DNA of 64,000 nt, taken from Oppiella nova (lineage: Eukaryota > Arthropoda > Arachnida > Sarcoptiformes > Oppiidae). Both the position numbers and the translations under genes were made by a program. Below are positions 1 through 10,950 of the stretch, piece after piece (position 1 is the stretch's first letter; every line of letters starts with the position of its first letter). The notes under the pieces were generated by a model. The model was not told the DNA's origin. It worked only from the letters and a program-made list of their open reading frames with translations, and did not search any database. The DNA lies in assembly GCA_905397405.1 (NCBI GenBank), contig CAJPVJ010000010.1:1-64000 (forward strand), read 5' to 3'.

Positions 1-310
1 TTTCGGTTCTTACGAAAAATTCGCTGAAGAATTCGCTGCTGCGGCAACAACTCAATTCGGTTCAGGTTGGGCTTGGTTAGTTGCTGATAAAGTGAATGGC
101 GAGCTTTCTATTCTTAAAACTTCAAATGCAGATACTCCACTTGCACATGGCAAAGTAGCGGTACTTACAATTGACGTTTGGGAACATGCTTATTACATCG
201 ACTTCCGTAATGCTCGTCCTAAATACATTTCGACTTTCTTAGAAAGCCTTGTAAACTGGGACTATGCAAACGCAAAATATGCCGGTCAAGAAGCTGGTGT
301 TGAAAAATAA
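1..310 (+). CDS. sodB: Superoxide dismutase [Fe/Mn], C-terminal part
   Basis: This is the last ~102 residues of an iron/manganese superoxide dismutase; the start lies outside the window, and the reading frame begins at base 2. The enzyme converts superoxide to hydrogen peroxide and oxygen in the cytoplasm. Visible family hallmarks are FGSGWAWL and the metal-binding signature DVWEHAYY, which carries the last Asp and His ligands, followed by the usual C-terminal helix ([12 protein letters not shown]). A terminator follows at 338-364. Iron rather than manganese use (SodB rather than SodA) is an inference from resemblance and is not proved by this fragment. Confidence 0.93.
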   Translation, partial: FGSYEKFAEEFAAAATTQFGSGWAWLVADKVNGELSILKTSNADTPLAHGKVAVLTIDVWEHAYYIDFRNARPKYISTFLESLVNWDYANAKYAGQEAGVEK

Positions 311-337
311 GATCTCAGCATTTTATTTTTGTATAAA

Positions 338-364
338 GGTCATTCTTTTTAGAATGGCTTTTTT
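338..364 (+). terminator. Terminator after sodB
   Basis: A 7-bp stem (GTCATTC / GAATGGC with one G-T pair) and a short T-rich loop are followed by a run of T, 28 bases after the sodB stop codon. Confidence 0.75.
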
Positions 365-630
365 ATGCGATTTAATTTTTTTCAATTCAAATATGATCAA
401 TCCTAGTTACACAGTAAAAGCAGATCCAATAAAAATCTTTTATAGTTATGCGATGCTTAGCACCATTCAGATCCTATGAACCTTTCTGCAACTGCAATAA
501 AATTTAACCACTTATAATCATTTGATCTCGAATAAAGAGCTGGAAAACTTTAAAAATAATCAATATATATACAAACTCTTTAAATTCGGACAATAAAAAA
601 ACATTTAAGCCTTTTTTCTTATCATTTCAC
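365..630. other. Gene-free stretch upstream of the tRNA-Asn genes
   Basis: This AT-rich spacer lies between the sodB terminator and the tRNA-Asn promoter. I see no coding sequence with a ribosome binding site and no repeat in it. Confidence 0.6.
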
Positions 631-659
631 TTGACCACTTTGGCTTTCATCCATAAAAT
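631..659 (+). promoter_or_regulatory. Sigma-70 promoter of the tRNA-Asn pair
   Basis: A -35 TTGACC (631-636) and a -10 TAAAAT (654-659) are separated by exactly 17 bases. The -10 ends 11 bases before the mature tRNA. The same two boxes with the same spacing recur before the third tRNA-Asn at 1030-1058. Confidence 0.85.
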
Positions 660-670
660 GCGCATCAGAT

Positions 671-746
671 TCTCCAATAGCTCAGTCGGTAGAGCGACGG
701 ACTGTTAATCCGCAGGTCCCTGGTTCGAGCCCAGGTTGGAGAGCCA
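671..746 (+). tRNA. tRNA-Asn (GTT), copy 1
   Basis: This is a 76-nt cloverleaf. The acceptor arms TCTCCAA / TTGGAGA pair fully, the anticodon is GTT, the T arm contains GGTTCGAGCC, and the CCA end is encoded. It is followed after 5 nt by copy 2, so the two are probably one transcript. Confidence 0.97.
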
Positions 747-751
747 TCTAT

Positions 752-827
752 TCTTCCATAGCTCAGTCGGTAGAGCGACGGACTGTTAATCCGCAGGTCC
801 CTGGTTCGAGCCCAGGTGGAAGAGCCA
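752..827 (+). tRNA. tRNA-Asn (GTT), copy 2
   Basis: This 76-nt tRNA has the same body as copy 1. The acceptor stem has a compensated change (TCTTCCA / TGGAAGA), so pairing is kept. The anticodon is GTT and CCA is encoded. Confidence 0.97.
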
Positions 828-834
828 GATTCTA

Positions 835-866
835 AAAAGCCCATTCATAATGAAGTGGGCTTTTTT
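835..866 (+). terminator. Terminator after the tRNA-Asn pair
   Basis: A strong stem GCCCATTC / GAAGTGGGC with a 5-nt loop and a run of T lies directly after the second tRNA-Asn. Confidence 0.85.
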
Positions 867-1029
867 ATATCTTTATTTTCTATAAAGAAAAGATTTAACC
901 GCTTTTCGGCTTACGCCTAAATTTTAGAACGCTTAAAACAACTTTGCTTTTATTCAGATTTACTTTTATTCAGAATGATCAAATATTTAGCAAATAATGC
1001 TTTTTTATGATGAATTTAACAATTTTTCC

Positions 1030-1058
1030 TTGACCCATTCCCATTTCATCCCTAAAAT
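1030..1058 (+). promoter_or_regulatory. Sigma-70 promoter of the third tRNA-Asn
   Basis: TTGACC (1030-1035), a 17-nt spacer and TAAAAT (1053-1058) form a near copy of the promoter at 631-659. This suggests that promoter and tRNA were duplicated together. Confidence 0.85.
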
Positions 1059-1069
1059 GCGTTCCAGAT

Positions 1070-1145
1070 TCTCCAATAGCTCAGTCGGTAGAGCGACGGA
1101 CTGTTAATCCGCAGGTCCCTGGTTCGAGCCCAGGTTGGAGAGCCA
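1070..1145 (+). tRNA. tRNA-Asn (GTT), copy 3
   Basis: This 76-nt tRNA is identical in sequence to copy 1 as far as I can compare by eye. The anticodon is GTT and CCA is encoded. It has its own promoter and its own terminator. Confidence 0.97.
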
Positions 1146-1152
1146 GATTTTA

Positions 1153-1182
1153 AAAACCCACTCATGATTGAGTGGGTTTTTT
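1153..1182 (+). terminator. Terminator after the third tRNA-Asn
   Basis: A 10-bp perfect stem (AACCCACTCA) with a 3-nt loop and a T run sits 7 nt after the tRNA. An open frame with a GTG codon runs through it. That is one reason to start the next gene further downstream. Confidence 0.85.
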
Positions 1183-1207
1183 CTTGTCTATACGATACCG
1201 ATCGCTT

Positions 1208-1657
1208 ATGTCTCTCGATTTACATCAAATTTTATTTTTATTGATTGGCAGTATCGCAACCATTGCTTTATTGCTTGCCTGCTTTGGTCAGTATTTATTT
1301 CGAAATAAACATTATTATGCAAAACGTGTGATCACCCCTTTTGAACAGAAAATGTTTTTCCGTTTAAATGAAGCCTTTCCACAACATCATGTACTTGCAC
1401 AAGTCGCGTTTAGCGCATTAATTGATTGTAATCAATTTAAATTGCGTTCCAAATTCAATCGCAAAGTGACCGACTTTGTGCTACTCGACAAACAGCTTGA
1501 AGTGATTGCTATTATTGAACTTGATGATCCCAGTCACCTTGGCAAAGAACATATCGATGCACAACGTGACGAGATGTTAGAACAAGCAGGTTATCAGGTA
1601 TATCGCTATACCGATATTCCCAGTTGTCGAGATTTAAGAAAAGACATTGCTGATTAA
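1208..1657 (+). CDS. DUF2726 domain membrane-anchored protein
   Basis: This protein of about 149 residues has one N-terminal membrane helix (roughly residues 7-27). A soluble domain of the DUF2726 type follows: TPFEQKMFFRLNEAFP, then KVTDFVLLD and AIIELDDPSH, ending in a short segment with the Asp-Gln-Arg-Asp (DAQRDEMLEQ) motif. The layout resembles nuclease-like folds related to restriction endonucleases, but no activity is established here. An in-frame GTG at 1172 lies inside the preceding terminator, so I prefer the ATG at 1208. It stands alone, convergent with mgtE. Its role is unknown. Confidence 0.8.
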   Translation: MSLDLHQILFLLIGSIATIALLLACFGQYLFRNKHYYAKRVITPFEQKMFFRLNEAFPQHHVLAQVAFSALIDCNQFKLRSKFNRKVTDFVLLDKQLEVIAIIELDDPSHLGKEHIDAQRDEMLEQAGYQVYRYTDIPSCRDLRKDIAD

Positions 1658-1702
1658 ACATGATCAGCCAAGCATTTTTAAAGCTTACCATTCAGCCATG
1701 TC

Positions 1703-3040
1703 TTATAAAATAATCGATGCAATACATAAGTAAACGATAACGCCGGTTGCATCGCAAATCGAAGTTACTAAGGGTGCCGAAGCACTTGCTGGATCCAACT
1801 TTAAACGATTCAATATAAATGGCAGACTCATTCCTATTAAGCAACCCATCAATACGATACCCATCATACTTAAAGCTAAAACCAAAGCGACCATTGCATC
1901 GCCTCTAAAGTAGCCAAGAATGGACACAGCAATTGCCATTGTTCCGCCCAAACATAAACCGACCAAGCTTTCACGCCCAATCAGATACATCCAATCTTTT
2001 AAATGTACATCACCCGTTGCCAATGCCCGTACCATTAACGTGGCCGATTGTGAGCCAGCATTCCCGCCACTCCCGACCAAAAGCGGCAAAAAGAATACCA
2101 GCACAATATTCTTTGCGATAATATCTTCAAAATGCGCAATCCCGAATCCAGACAATAAGCTGCCAAAAACCAAAATCACCAACCAAAATACCCGTTTTTT
2201 ATAGAGGTAATGAATCGGTGCTGTCTTAATACTCATTTTAGGAGACGATGAGACTGCACTGGATTTTAAAAAGTCTTCTGTGGCTTCTTCAGTGACGACA
2301 TCCATGGCATCATCATAAGTAACAATACCTAAAAGACGTTGTTGCTCATCAACAATTGGCAGCGCAATAAAGTCATAATAATGCAGCTTCTCTGCAATGC
2401 TCTCTTGGTCTTCATTAATGTCCCCAACAATCAAATCCGTACTCATAACTTCAGCAATGGTTTGCTCAGGCTCAGCAAGAATAATTTCACGTAAGGACAC
2501 AACCCCGAGTAACTTGCCTTGTGCATTGACCACATAAATCAAATAGACCGTTTCACGATCTGTGGCAATTGCTCTGATCTGCTTGATGGCTTGTGCCATG
2601 TTCAAATCAGGTGACAATGTCACATAATCTGAACTCATAATTGCACCAGCAGACTCTTCTGGATATCTGGCTAAATGTTGGATCTGCTGTTGTATTTCAG
2701 GGCTTAAATCGGCATAAACAGATTGTTGTAATGCATAAGGCAAGTACTTAAATAAATCAGTACGATCGTCCGAGTGCATCTCAGAAATGATATTGACCAG
2801 TATCTGTTTCGGTAAATGTTCAGAAATTTTAAGTTGTTGTTCGAGTGATAAAAACTCAAGAATGTAGGCAGCATTGGGTAAATACTCCACCAATGTCAGC
2901 TGTTCATTTAAAGATAAATCTGCCAAAATTTTTGCGATATCGGCGTCATTGATTTGTTCAAATTGTTTTTCAATGAGATCAAATTGATGGTTTTGAATGG
3001 CTTTTTCTATTTCTGAAACGAGTGCCAAAGAAAATTGCAT
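1703..3040 (-). CDS. mgtE: Magnesium transporter MgtE
   Basis: This MgtE-family Mg2+ channel has about 445 residues, the usual size. The order is an N-terminal helical domain (residues ~15-120), two CBS domains (~130-250) that sense Mg2+, and a C-terminal five-helix membrane domain (~280-445) with the family signature GGNAGSQSATLMVRALA. It imports Mg2+ (and possibly Co2+) across the inner membrane and is gated by cytoplasmic Mg2+ through the N and CBS domains. I chose the ATG at 3040; an in-frame TTG lies 12 nt upstream (3052) with no better ribosome site. No obvious Mg2+ riboswitch is visible in the 5' region. Confidence 0.95.
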   Translation of the reverse strand: MQFSLALVSEIEKAIQNHQFDLIEKQFEQINDADIAKILADLSLNEQLTLVEYLPNAAYILEFLSLEQQLKISEHLPKQILVNIISEMHSDDRTDLFKYLPYALQQSVYADLSPEIQQQIQHLARYPEESAGAIMSSDYVTLSPDLNMAQAIKQIRAIATDRETVYLIYVVNAQGKLLGVVSLREIILAEPEQTIAEVMSTDLIVGDINEDQESIAEKLHYYDFIALPIVDEQQRLLGIVTYDDAMDVVTEEATEDFLKSSAVSSSPKMSIKTAPIHYLYKKRVFWLVILVFGSLLSGFGIAHFEDIIAKNIVLVFFLPLLVGSGGNAGSQSATLMVRALATGDVHLKDWMYLIGRESLVGLCLGGTMAIAVSILGYFRGDAMVALVLALSMMGIVLMGCLIGMSLPFILNRLKLDPASASAPLVTSICDATGVIVYLCIASIIL

Positions 3041-3207
3041 AGGATGATCCAAATTCCATCAAACTTTTGCCACATGTTGGACTGCAATCCCACGAAAATA
3101 AAGATGTTTTTTGTTGTGAAACATATTTTAAAGATTCTATATGATTTGAAGCTTGCTCAATCTTCATCAAAGACCATTGAGCAAGCAAAGCTCATCAATC
3201 AACACCC

Positions 3208-6200
3208 TTACTCAGAGGGTACTTTTGATTTAAAAATTGAACGAACCAGCACATACATAAATGGGATAAACAGCAAAACTAAAACTGTTCCGAAGATCAC
3301 CCCACCCAATACGCTTACCCCTATTTCTTGACGACTGGCAGCACCTGCACCAAATGCAACAACCAAGGGAATAATCCCCGCACCAAAGGCCAAGGATGTC
3401 ATCAGAATTGGACGTAACCGCAACCCTGCGCCTTCTAATGCAGCAGTAATCGCTGTTTTACCTTTTTCCTGTGATAGTGCAGCAAACTCAACAATCAAAA
3501 TCGCATTTTTACACGACAAACCAATCGTGGTCAGCAATGCAATTTGAAAGTAAATATCGTTTGGAAAACCTGCCAATTTACTAAAAATAATATTGCCTCC
3601 AATCCCCAAAGGAATTGCTGCAATCACAGCAGTTGGAATCGACCAACTTTCATATAAGGCTGCGAGGCAAAGGAAAATAAAGCCGATCGAAATCAAATAC
3701 AGTAACCATGCTTGGCTACTTGATTTTTGTTCTTCAAATGACAAGCCACTCCACGCAACATCAATTCCATCTTGTTGACTAATCAAGGTCTGAATATCTT
3801 TCATGGCTTGACCTGAACTGGTATGCGCCGCTGCATTGGCTTCCATTTGTAAGGCGGTATAACCTTGGAAACGATTCACAACGTCGGGACCACCTTCCCA
3901 GCGTGTAGTTGCGAAATTGCTAAATGGCACCATTTGGTTTTGTGCATTACGCACCGTCCATACTTGTAGATCTTCAGGCTTAGAACGAAACTCTGCATCG
4001 CCCTGCATCATCACCCGTTTAATTCGTCCACGATCAATAAAGTCATTTACATAAGAGCCACCCCATGCTGCTGACAAAGTATTGTTAATCGCGGTTTGAC
4101 TCAGCCCATTTGCCAATGCCAATTTTTGATTAACATCAACTTTTAACTTAGATTTATCGGGATTGGATTTTTTATCCAGATTTTCAAAGGATTGGAACTG
4201 TTTGGCTTGTGCCTGCAATGTTGTGAATTGTTGGTCTAAATATTTCCGTCCTTGACCGTTAATATCCTGAATCCAAAATTCTAAACTATCACTATCCCCC
4301 AAACCATTTACAGAAGCAGGCAAACTGACTGTAATCCGAGCATTGCGATCTTGACTAAAATACTTTGTCGCACGTTCACGAATTGCTTGCGCAGAATTTT
4401 GTGTACCTGAGCGATCATCCCAATGCTTTAAAGCCACAAAGCCTGTTCCTAAATTTTGCCCTGTACCTGAAAAATTACGCCCATAACGAATCAAGACAAT
4501 ATCAACATTTTGTTTTTCATGCTCAAGGAAATATTTTCGAATATTTTCCCCAACCACCTGACTACTCGACATCGGTGCACCATCAGCTAAACGGAACTGT
4601 ACACTCAACATGCCCTGATCTTCACTTGGAATAAAACTGGTGGGTAAAGTCCGATAGATCAGTGAAAATACAGCAATCAAAGCCACAAAAATCGTCAAAA
4701 TCACCCATTTCAAATTTAAGGTCTTTTGAATCAGACAAATATAACCTTGTCTTAGATTTTCAAGTTTAAGATTAAACCAAGTGGCCCAACGCATAGGTTT
4801 CGGATTGGGTTTTAAAATAATGGCACAGAGTGCTGGGGTAAGGATCAATGCAACCAACAATGACAAGGCCATAGCTGCCACTAAGGTGATGGAGAATTGA
4901 CGATAAATCACCCCCGTTGAACCGGTAAAGAACGCCATCGGAATAAATACTGCGGTCAAGACCACGGTAATCCCAATCAAAGCTCCTGTCATTTCCTGCA
5001 TAGACTCGATAGATGCCTGTTTTGCAGTTAAGCCCTGCTCATGCATCAAACGTTCAACATTTTCCACCACCACAATGGCGTCATCGACCAACAGACCAAT
5101 TGCCAACACTAAGGCAAATAAAGTCAATGTGTTAATACTCATGCCCAGCACATTAAGTACCGCAAAAGTACCTAAAATCACAATCGGTACAGTAATGGTT
5201 GGAACCAGCGTTGCACGCCAACTTTGTAGGAAAATAAACATGACCAGAACCACCAATACGATGGCTTCTAATAAGGTTTTGACCACCTCTTTAATTGATT
5301 CTTGCACAAACGGCGTGTTATCACGTGGATAAACAATCTTATAACCTTGAGGTAATTTTTCAGAAATCTTCGCCAATTCAGCTTTGATGAGTGCAGATGT
5401 TGCTAAAGCATTTGCACCAGAGGATAAAGAAATCCCCATGCCCGATGAAGGGTAACCATTAATGGTATTAAAAGACTGATAATTTTCTGCACCCAACTCA
5501 ATACGCGCCACATCTTTTAAATAGATATAGCTACCATCTGTATTGGATTTAACAATAATATTTTTAAATTCGTCGACTGTTCTTAAACGTGAACCAGCCG
5601 TGACTTTTGCATTTAAATATTGGTCAGCAGTTACTGGTAAATCACCGACGCCACCAGCTGCAACCTGTGTATTCTGTGCTTCTATTGCTGTGCGAATATC
5701 ACTCGGCATCAATTGATATTGACGCAGTAAATTCGGATTCAGCCAAATTCGCATGGCGTATTGAGAGCCGAAAACATCAACTTCACCAATCCCTTCAATC
5801 CGTGATAATTCTTGTTCTATATGATCAGATAAGTAGTCACCTAATTCGATATTGTTACTTTTACCTGTTTCATCATACAAGCCCACCACCATAAATGTAT
5901 CGCCAAGTGATTTATTCACCGTTACACCTTGACGCTGTACATCATCTGGCAAGCGGTTCAGTACACCATTGATACTATTTTGTACTTGGACTTGTGCGGT
6001 ATCTGGATCCGTTCCGTTTTCAAAACTGATACTAATTCTGGCACGACCCGATGAGTCACTACTCGAACTAAAATACAGCAGATTGTCGATCCCTTTAATT
6101 TGCTGCTCTAAAACCTGAGTAACACTCTCTTCAACAGTTTCAGCATCTGCACCTGTATAGGTTGTAGAAACACTAATCCTTGGCGGAGCAATATCTGGAT

Positions 6201-6306
6201 ATCGCTCTATCGGTAAATTCAAGACTGAAAATACGCCTAAAGCCATGACAATAATTGCAAGTACACAGGCAAAAATAGGACGTTGAATAAAAAATTTTGA
6301 GAGCAT
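3208..6306 (-). CDS. RND efflux pump permease, HAE1 (AcrB) type
   Basis: A 1032-residue inner-membrane drug/proton antiporter with the full length and layout of AcrB-type permeases: twelve membrane helices and two large periplasmic loops. Recognisable parts are the N terminus FFIQRPIFA, the helix-4 proton-relay pair in GLLVDDAIVVVENVE, and the second-half helices that mirror the first. These pumps need a periplasmic adaptor and an outer-membrane channel, but neither is adjacent: the flanking genes are mgtE and glpQ. It must therefore borrow partners from elsewhere or work with unlinked ones. It does not read as AdeB or AdeJ by the N-terminal sequence I remember, so no symbol is given. Confidence 0.93.
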   Translation of the reverse strand: MLSKFFIQRPIFACVLAIIVMALGVFSVLNLPIERYPDIAPPRISVSTTYTGADAETVEESVTQVLEQQIKGIDNLLYFSSSSDSSGRARISISFENGTDPDTAQVQVQNSINGVLNRLPDDVQRQGVTVNKSLGDTFMVVGLYDETGKSNNIELGDYLSDHIEQELSRIEGIGEVDVFGSQYAMRIWLNPNLLRQYQLMPSDIRTAIEAQNTQVAAGGVGDLPVTADQYLNAKVTAGSRLRTVDEFKNIIVKSNTDGSYIYLKDVARIELGAENYQSFNTINGYPSSGMGISLSSGANALATSALIKAELAKISEKLPQGYKIVYPRDNTPFVQESIKEVVKTLLEAIVLVVLVMFIFLQSWRATLVPTITVPIVILGTFAVLNVLGMSINTLTLFALVLAIGLLVDDAIVVVENVERLMHEQGLTAKQASIESMQEMTGALIGITVVLTAVFIPMAFFTGSTGVIYRQFSITLVAAMALSLLVALILTPALCAIILKPNPKPMRWATWFNLKLENLRQGYICLIQKTLNLKWVILTIFVALIAVFSLIYRTLPTSFIPSEDQGMLSVQFRLADGAPMSSSQVVGENIRKYFLEHEKQNVDIVLIRYGRNFSGTGQNLGTGFVALKHWDDRSGTQNSAQAIRERATKYFSQDRNARITVSLPASVNGLGDSDSLEFWIQDINGQGRKYLDQQFTTLQAQAKQFQSFENLDKKSNPDKSKLKVDVNQKLALANGLSQTAINNTLSAAWGGSYVNDFIDRGRIKRVMMQGDAEFRSKPEDLQVWTVRNAQNQMVPFSNFATTRWEGGPDVVNRFQGYTALQMEANAAAHTSSGQAMKDIQTLISQQDGIDVAWSGLSFEEQKSSSQAWLLYLISIGFIFLCLAALYESWSIPTAVIAAIPLGIGGNIIFSKLAGFPNDIYFQIALLTTIGLSCKNAILIVEFAALSQEKGKTAITAALEGAGLRLRPILMTSLAFGAGIIPLVVAFGAGAASRQEIGVSVLGGVIFGTVLVLLFIPFMYVLVRSIFKSKVPSE

Positions 6307-6579
6307 CAGAGTAGGTTCTGCGTCAAAGGATTGAGGTAAAGTTGTTGTAGCAATTAAATCGACTTTATATGGATATTCTGTGACTTAAACTAAAAACTCA
6401 AGGAAAAATAACAGAAAAGCGGATGATAAGTTTAAATATGAAGAAACTATGAAGAATTTTTTTCTTCTAGACATAAATCAACCAAAAGCATTTCATCAAT
6501 TTTTCATCTTGATGTCATCACAGTGTCAATTTAACCACTTAGACTACAGCCAGTTTCCATATAAGAATTTGAGAAAAAT

Positions 6580-7728
6580 ATGATTAAAAATACTGGGTTA
6601 ATGATCAGTATTATGGCGTTATTAACCGCTTGTAATGATGACGATAAAAAATCAGAAAACGTCACACCAGAATACAAAGAACCTAAGATCATTATTGTTG
6701 GTCACCGAGGGGCCAGTGCTTTACGCCCTGAACATACCCTTGAAAGTTATCAAAAAGCCATTGATGATGGTGCTGATTTTATTGAGCCAGATTTGGTATC
6801 GACCAAAGATGGCGTATTGGTTGCACGCCATGAAAATGAAATTGGTGGTACAACCAATGTCAGCACATTCAGCCAATTTGCAGATCGTAAGAAAACAAAA
6901 ATCATCGATGGGACATCATTAACGGGATGGTTTACAGAAGACTTTACTTTAAGTGAGTTAAATCAACTTAAAGCACGCGAGCGTATTCCAGCTTTACGCC
7001 CGAACAATACCCAATACAATGATCAGTTGAATATCCCTACCCTTGAGCAAATTATTGAACTGGCGGAAAAAAATTATAAAAAAACCGGTAAAGTGGTTGG
7101 GCTCTATATTGAAACCAAGCACCCAACATATTTTCAAAAATTAAATTTAGCTATGGAAGATCCATTGCTTAAAACTTTGGCAAAGTACCAATATAGCCGT
7201 GAAATTGCGCCAATTTATCTACAATCATTTGAAGTCAATAATTTAAAGTACTTTAAAGACCAATTGACAGCACATAAAAGCTTAAAGCATGCCAAAATTA
7301 TTCAGCTTTATGATGATAAGAAAATCAGTCCAGCAGATTATGCCGCACAAGGGATTAAAACCACCTATGGCGATATGGCAACAGCGCAAGGTTTAAAAGA
7401 CGTCGCCAAATATGCTGATGGTGTAGGTCCATGGAAACCATATATTTTTAATGATAGCTATACTGCACCCTCTTCTTTCGTTACAGATGCACATGCTGTG
7501 AACTTAAAAGTCCATCCGTATACTTTCCGTCCTGAAAATAACTTCCTTGCCAACAATTTAAAATGTAGTACAGCTGAAGCAGATGCAGCCAAGCGTTGTG
7601 AAGCTGGAGCGAACAAAGAATATGAGATGTATTTTAAAGCTGGTGTGGATGGTGTATTTACCGATGATCCTGGTTTAGGTCGTAAAGCTTTAGATGCGTA
7701 CTTAAAAGCCAATCCAAATACCAAGTAA
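6580..7728 (+). CDS. glpQ: Glycerophosphodiester phosphodiesterase lipoprotein (GlpQ type)
   Basis: This 382-residue protein hydrolyses glycerophosphodiesters (deacylated phospholipids) to glycerol-3-phosphate and an alcohol. The N terminus is a lipoprotein signal ending in LLTAC (Cys18), so it is probably membrane-anchored in the periplasm. The catalytic HRGASALRPEHTLESY motif, the acidic FIEPDL motif and a second His (ARHEN) are present, and the length matches GlpQ (~360) rather than cytoplasmic UgpQ (~250). Its product would feed GlpD, which is encoded at 16967-18496. It stands alone between the RND pump gene (divergent) and dgkA. Confidence 0.92.
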   Translation: MIKNTGLMISIMALLTACNDDDKKSENVTPEYKEPKIIIVGHRGASALRPEHTLESYQKAIDDGADFIEPDLVSTKDGVLVARHENEIGGTTNVSTFSQFADRKKTKIIDGTSLTGWFTEDFTLSELNQLKARERIPALRPNNTQYNDQLNIPTLEQIIELAEKNYKKTGKVVGLYIETKHPTYFQKLNLAMEDPLLKTLAKYQYSREIAPIYLQSFEVNNLKYFKDQLTAHKSLKHAKIIQLYDDKKISPADYAAQGIKTTYGDMATAQGLKDVAKYADGVGPWKPYIFNDSYTAPSSFVTDAHAVNLKVHPYTFRPENNFLANNLKCSTAEADAAKRCEAGANKEYEMYFKAGVDGVFTDDPGLGRKALDAYLKANPNTK

Positions 7729-7742
7729 CAGCTGATTTATTC

Positions 7743-7785
7743 AAAAAAATTAAGCAACCAATTCAACTGTTTGCTTAATTTTTTT
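7743..7785 (+). terminator. Terminator after glpQ
   Basis: A long AT-rich stem (AAATTAAGCAA / TTGCTTAATTT) with a 13-nt loop, flanked by A and T runs, starts 15 nt after the glpQ stop. Confidence 0.8.
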
Positions 7786-7870
7786 CTAAACTTGGTGTTT
7801 TTTGTTTAAAATTAATCCCAATTTAAGTTTAGAATAATACACTTCTTAAAAACTTTAGCTGCTTTGATTT

Positions 7871-8245
7871 ATGAGTGATTATTCTCCATTTAAGGGTACG
7901 ACGGGTTTCAAACGCATTCTCAATGCAACAGGCTATTCTTTAGCAGGATTTAAAGCTGCATACCAAAATGAAGCGGCTTTCCGTCAGATTGTTTGGATTA
8001 ATATCGTTTTAATTCCGATTACATTTTTTGTCGATGTCTCATCTGTTGAACAAGCAGTGATGATTGGTGTCTGCTTATTGGCAATCATTGTAGAATTGTT
8101 TAATTCAGCATTAGAAGCTGTAGTTGATCGTGTTTCTTTAGAACGTCATCCACTCTCTAAAAATGCCAAAGATATGGGAAGTGCCGCACAGTTCGTAGCT
8201 CAGGCGATTATTTTCTTTACCTGGATCATTATTCTTTTTAGGTAA
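7871..8245 (+). CDS. dgkA: Diacylglycerol kinase DgkA
   Basis: A 124-residue integral membrane kinase with three membrane helices that phosphorylates diacylglycerol to phosphatidic acid and so recycles lipid from membrane-derived glycan synthesis. The family signature is clear: ELFNSALEAVVDR followed by AKDMGSAAQF, with the catalytic Glu and Asn-Ser in place. The length matches E. coli DgkA (122). A terminator separates it from glpQ, so it probably has its own promoter. Confidence 0.96.
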   Translation: MSDYSPFKGTTGFKRILNATGYSLAGFKAAYQNEAAFRQIVWINIVLIPITFFVDVSSVEQAVMIGVCLLAIIVELFNSALEAVVDRVSLERHPLSKNAKDMGSAAQFVAQAIIFFTWIIILFR

Positions 8246-8457
8246 GTATTCTTTCTAGATCAAATAACCTTTTTATCTAAGTTATTCTTTTAAAAAAAAT
8301 TAGAGAGCATATTGACATTCCACCACAGGTAAAATGTCAATCCATAAAAATTTATAACAGCCTAATTTTGCTTTACTGCGCTACTCCAGTCTAAGCACAA
8401 CGACATTTTAACTCGAACAGCGACTTTCAGTTTAAAGTTATCTCTATAAATAATTGA

Positions 8458-8796
8458 TTAAAGTGATGGTTTTGGAATTGGGATATTCTTGTCAATTTTG
8501 CCAGGTCGATTGAGATGCATAGAACAATCGCTATATCCCCATTTGGTGACCTTGCCTTGTTCAAACATAAATTTCCTTGTACAAGCATTCCAGCCATCGT
8601 TATATGAAATAATTTTTGCATCATTTGGGAGTGCATAGCTTCTATACGGTGGGCCCCATTTACTGATCAGTTCTTCTTCTGTACTCCCCACCCAAGACTG
8701 CATCAAATCATTTCTTGTTTCGGGTCTTTGCCCCATGATACTTAAACATCCCGTTAGCATCTGGGTGATTGCAATAATGAAGATTAATCTTTTCAT
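8458..8796 (-). CDS. Small hypothetical lipoprotein
   Basis: A lipoprotein of about 112 residues that I do not recognise by name. The start at 8796 is fixed by a GAGGAG ribosome site 7-8 nt upstream. An open frame extends 38 codons further up, into the groEL terminator, and I take that part as non-coding. The signal peptide ends in LTGC (Cys16). The mature part contains WVGSTEEELISKWGPP, reminiscent of SmpA/OmlA-like lipoproteins that begin with such a GxxxxxVxxxWGxP motif, plus three further Cys. It lies downstream of groEL on the same strand but behind a terminator. Confidence 0.75.
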   Translation of the reverse strand: MKRLIFIIAITQMLTGCLSIMGQRPETRNDLMQSWVGSTEEELISKWGPPYRSYALPNDAKIISYNDGWNACTRKFMFEQGKVTKWGYSDCSMHLNRPGKIDKNIPIPKPSL

Positions 8797-8895
8797 TTTA
8801 GTTCTCCTCAGTTTTCGTGTTGTATTTATATTTACCGAACAGTACAAAAGCATAATAAAAAATATACAAAAAGACAAGGATGAAACAACTTGCAT

Positions 8896-8927
8896 AAAAA
8901 ATCCCCGCATAAAGCGAGGATTTTTTT
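8896..8927 (-). terminator. Terminator after groEL
   Basis: Read on the minus strand, the stem ATCCTCGC / GCGGGGAT (one mismatch) is followed by a run of T, about 20 nt after the groEL stop. A T run on the other side makes it potentially bidirectional. Confidence 0.8.
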
Positions 8928-8946
8928 GATCTAGTTCGAAAAGATA

Positions 8947-10599
<1,653 letters not shown>

Positions 10600-10659
10600 T
10601 TATAAATTTTAAATTTTGACCAATATGTTTGGATGAAAACCCATCTCAACAGCAGAAGA

Positions 10660-10950
10660 TTAACCTTCCAATACCGCTAAAATGTCAGATTCTTTCATCA
10701 CAAGAAGTTCTTCACCATCAACTTTAACTTTAGTACCTGCATAAGCACCAAACAGTACGTTATCGCCAACTTTAACGTCTAAAGCGCGTACACCGTTATC
10801 AGTGATTTTGCCATTACCTACAGCAAGAATTTCACCTTGAGCAGGCTGTTCAGCTGCAGAAGTACTTAAAATCAAACCACCTGCTGTTTTAGTTTCTTTT
10901 TCAACACGGCGGATCACAACGTTGTCATGTAAAGGACGAATCTTGCTCAT
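10660..10950 (-). CDS. groES: Co-chaperonin GroES
   Basis: A 96-residue co-chaperonin, the heptameric lid of GroEL. It starts [12 protein letters not shown]; an in-frame ATG 18 nt upstream exists, but GGAG 9-12 nt before the ATG at 10950 favours the shorter form, which matches the family length. The mobile loop ([18 protein letters not shown]) that docks on GroEL is intact. It is the first gene of the groESL operon. Confidence 0.98.
   Translation of the reverse strand: MSKIRPLHDNVVIRRVEKETKTAGGLILSTSAAEQPAQGEILAVGNGKITDNGVRALDVKVGDNVLFGAYAGTKVKVDGEELLVMKESDILAVLEG

Noticed and set aside
264-479. Open frame overlapping the end of sodB
   Set aside because: It overlaps sodB, runs through its terminator and has no ribosome binding site.
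3041-3207. Mg2+ riboswitch (M-box or mgtA-type leader) upstream of mgtE
   Set aside because: I could not find the conserved blocks of an M-box in the short 5' region.
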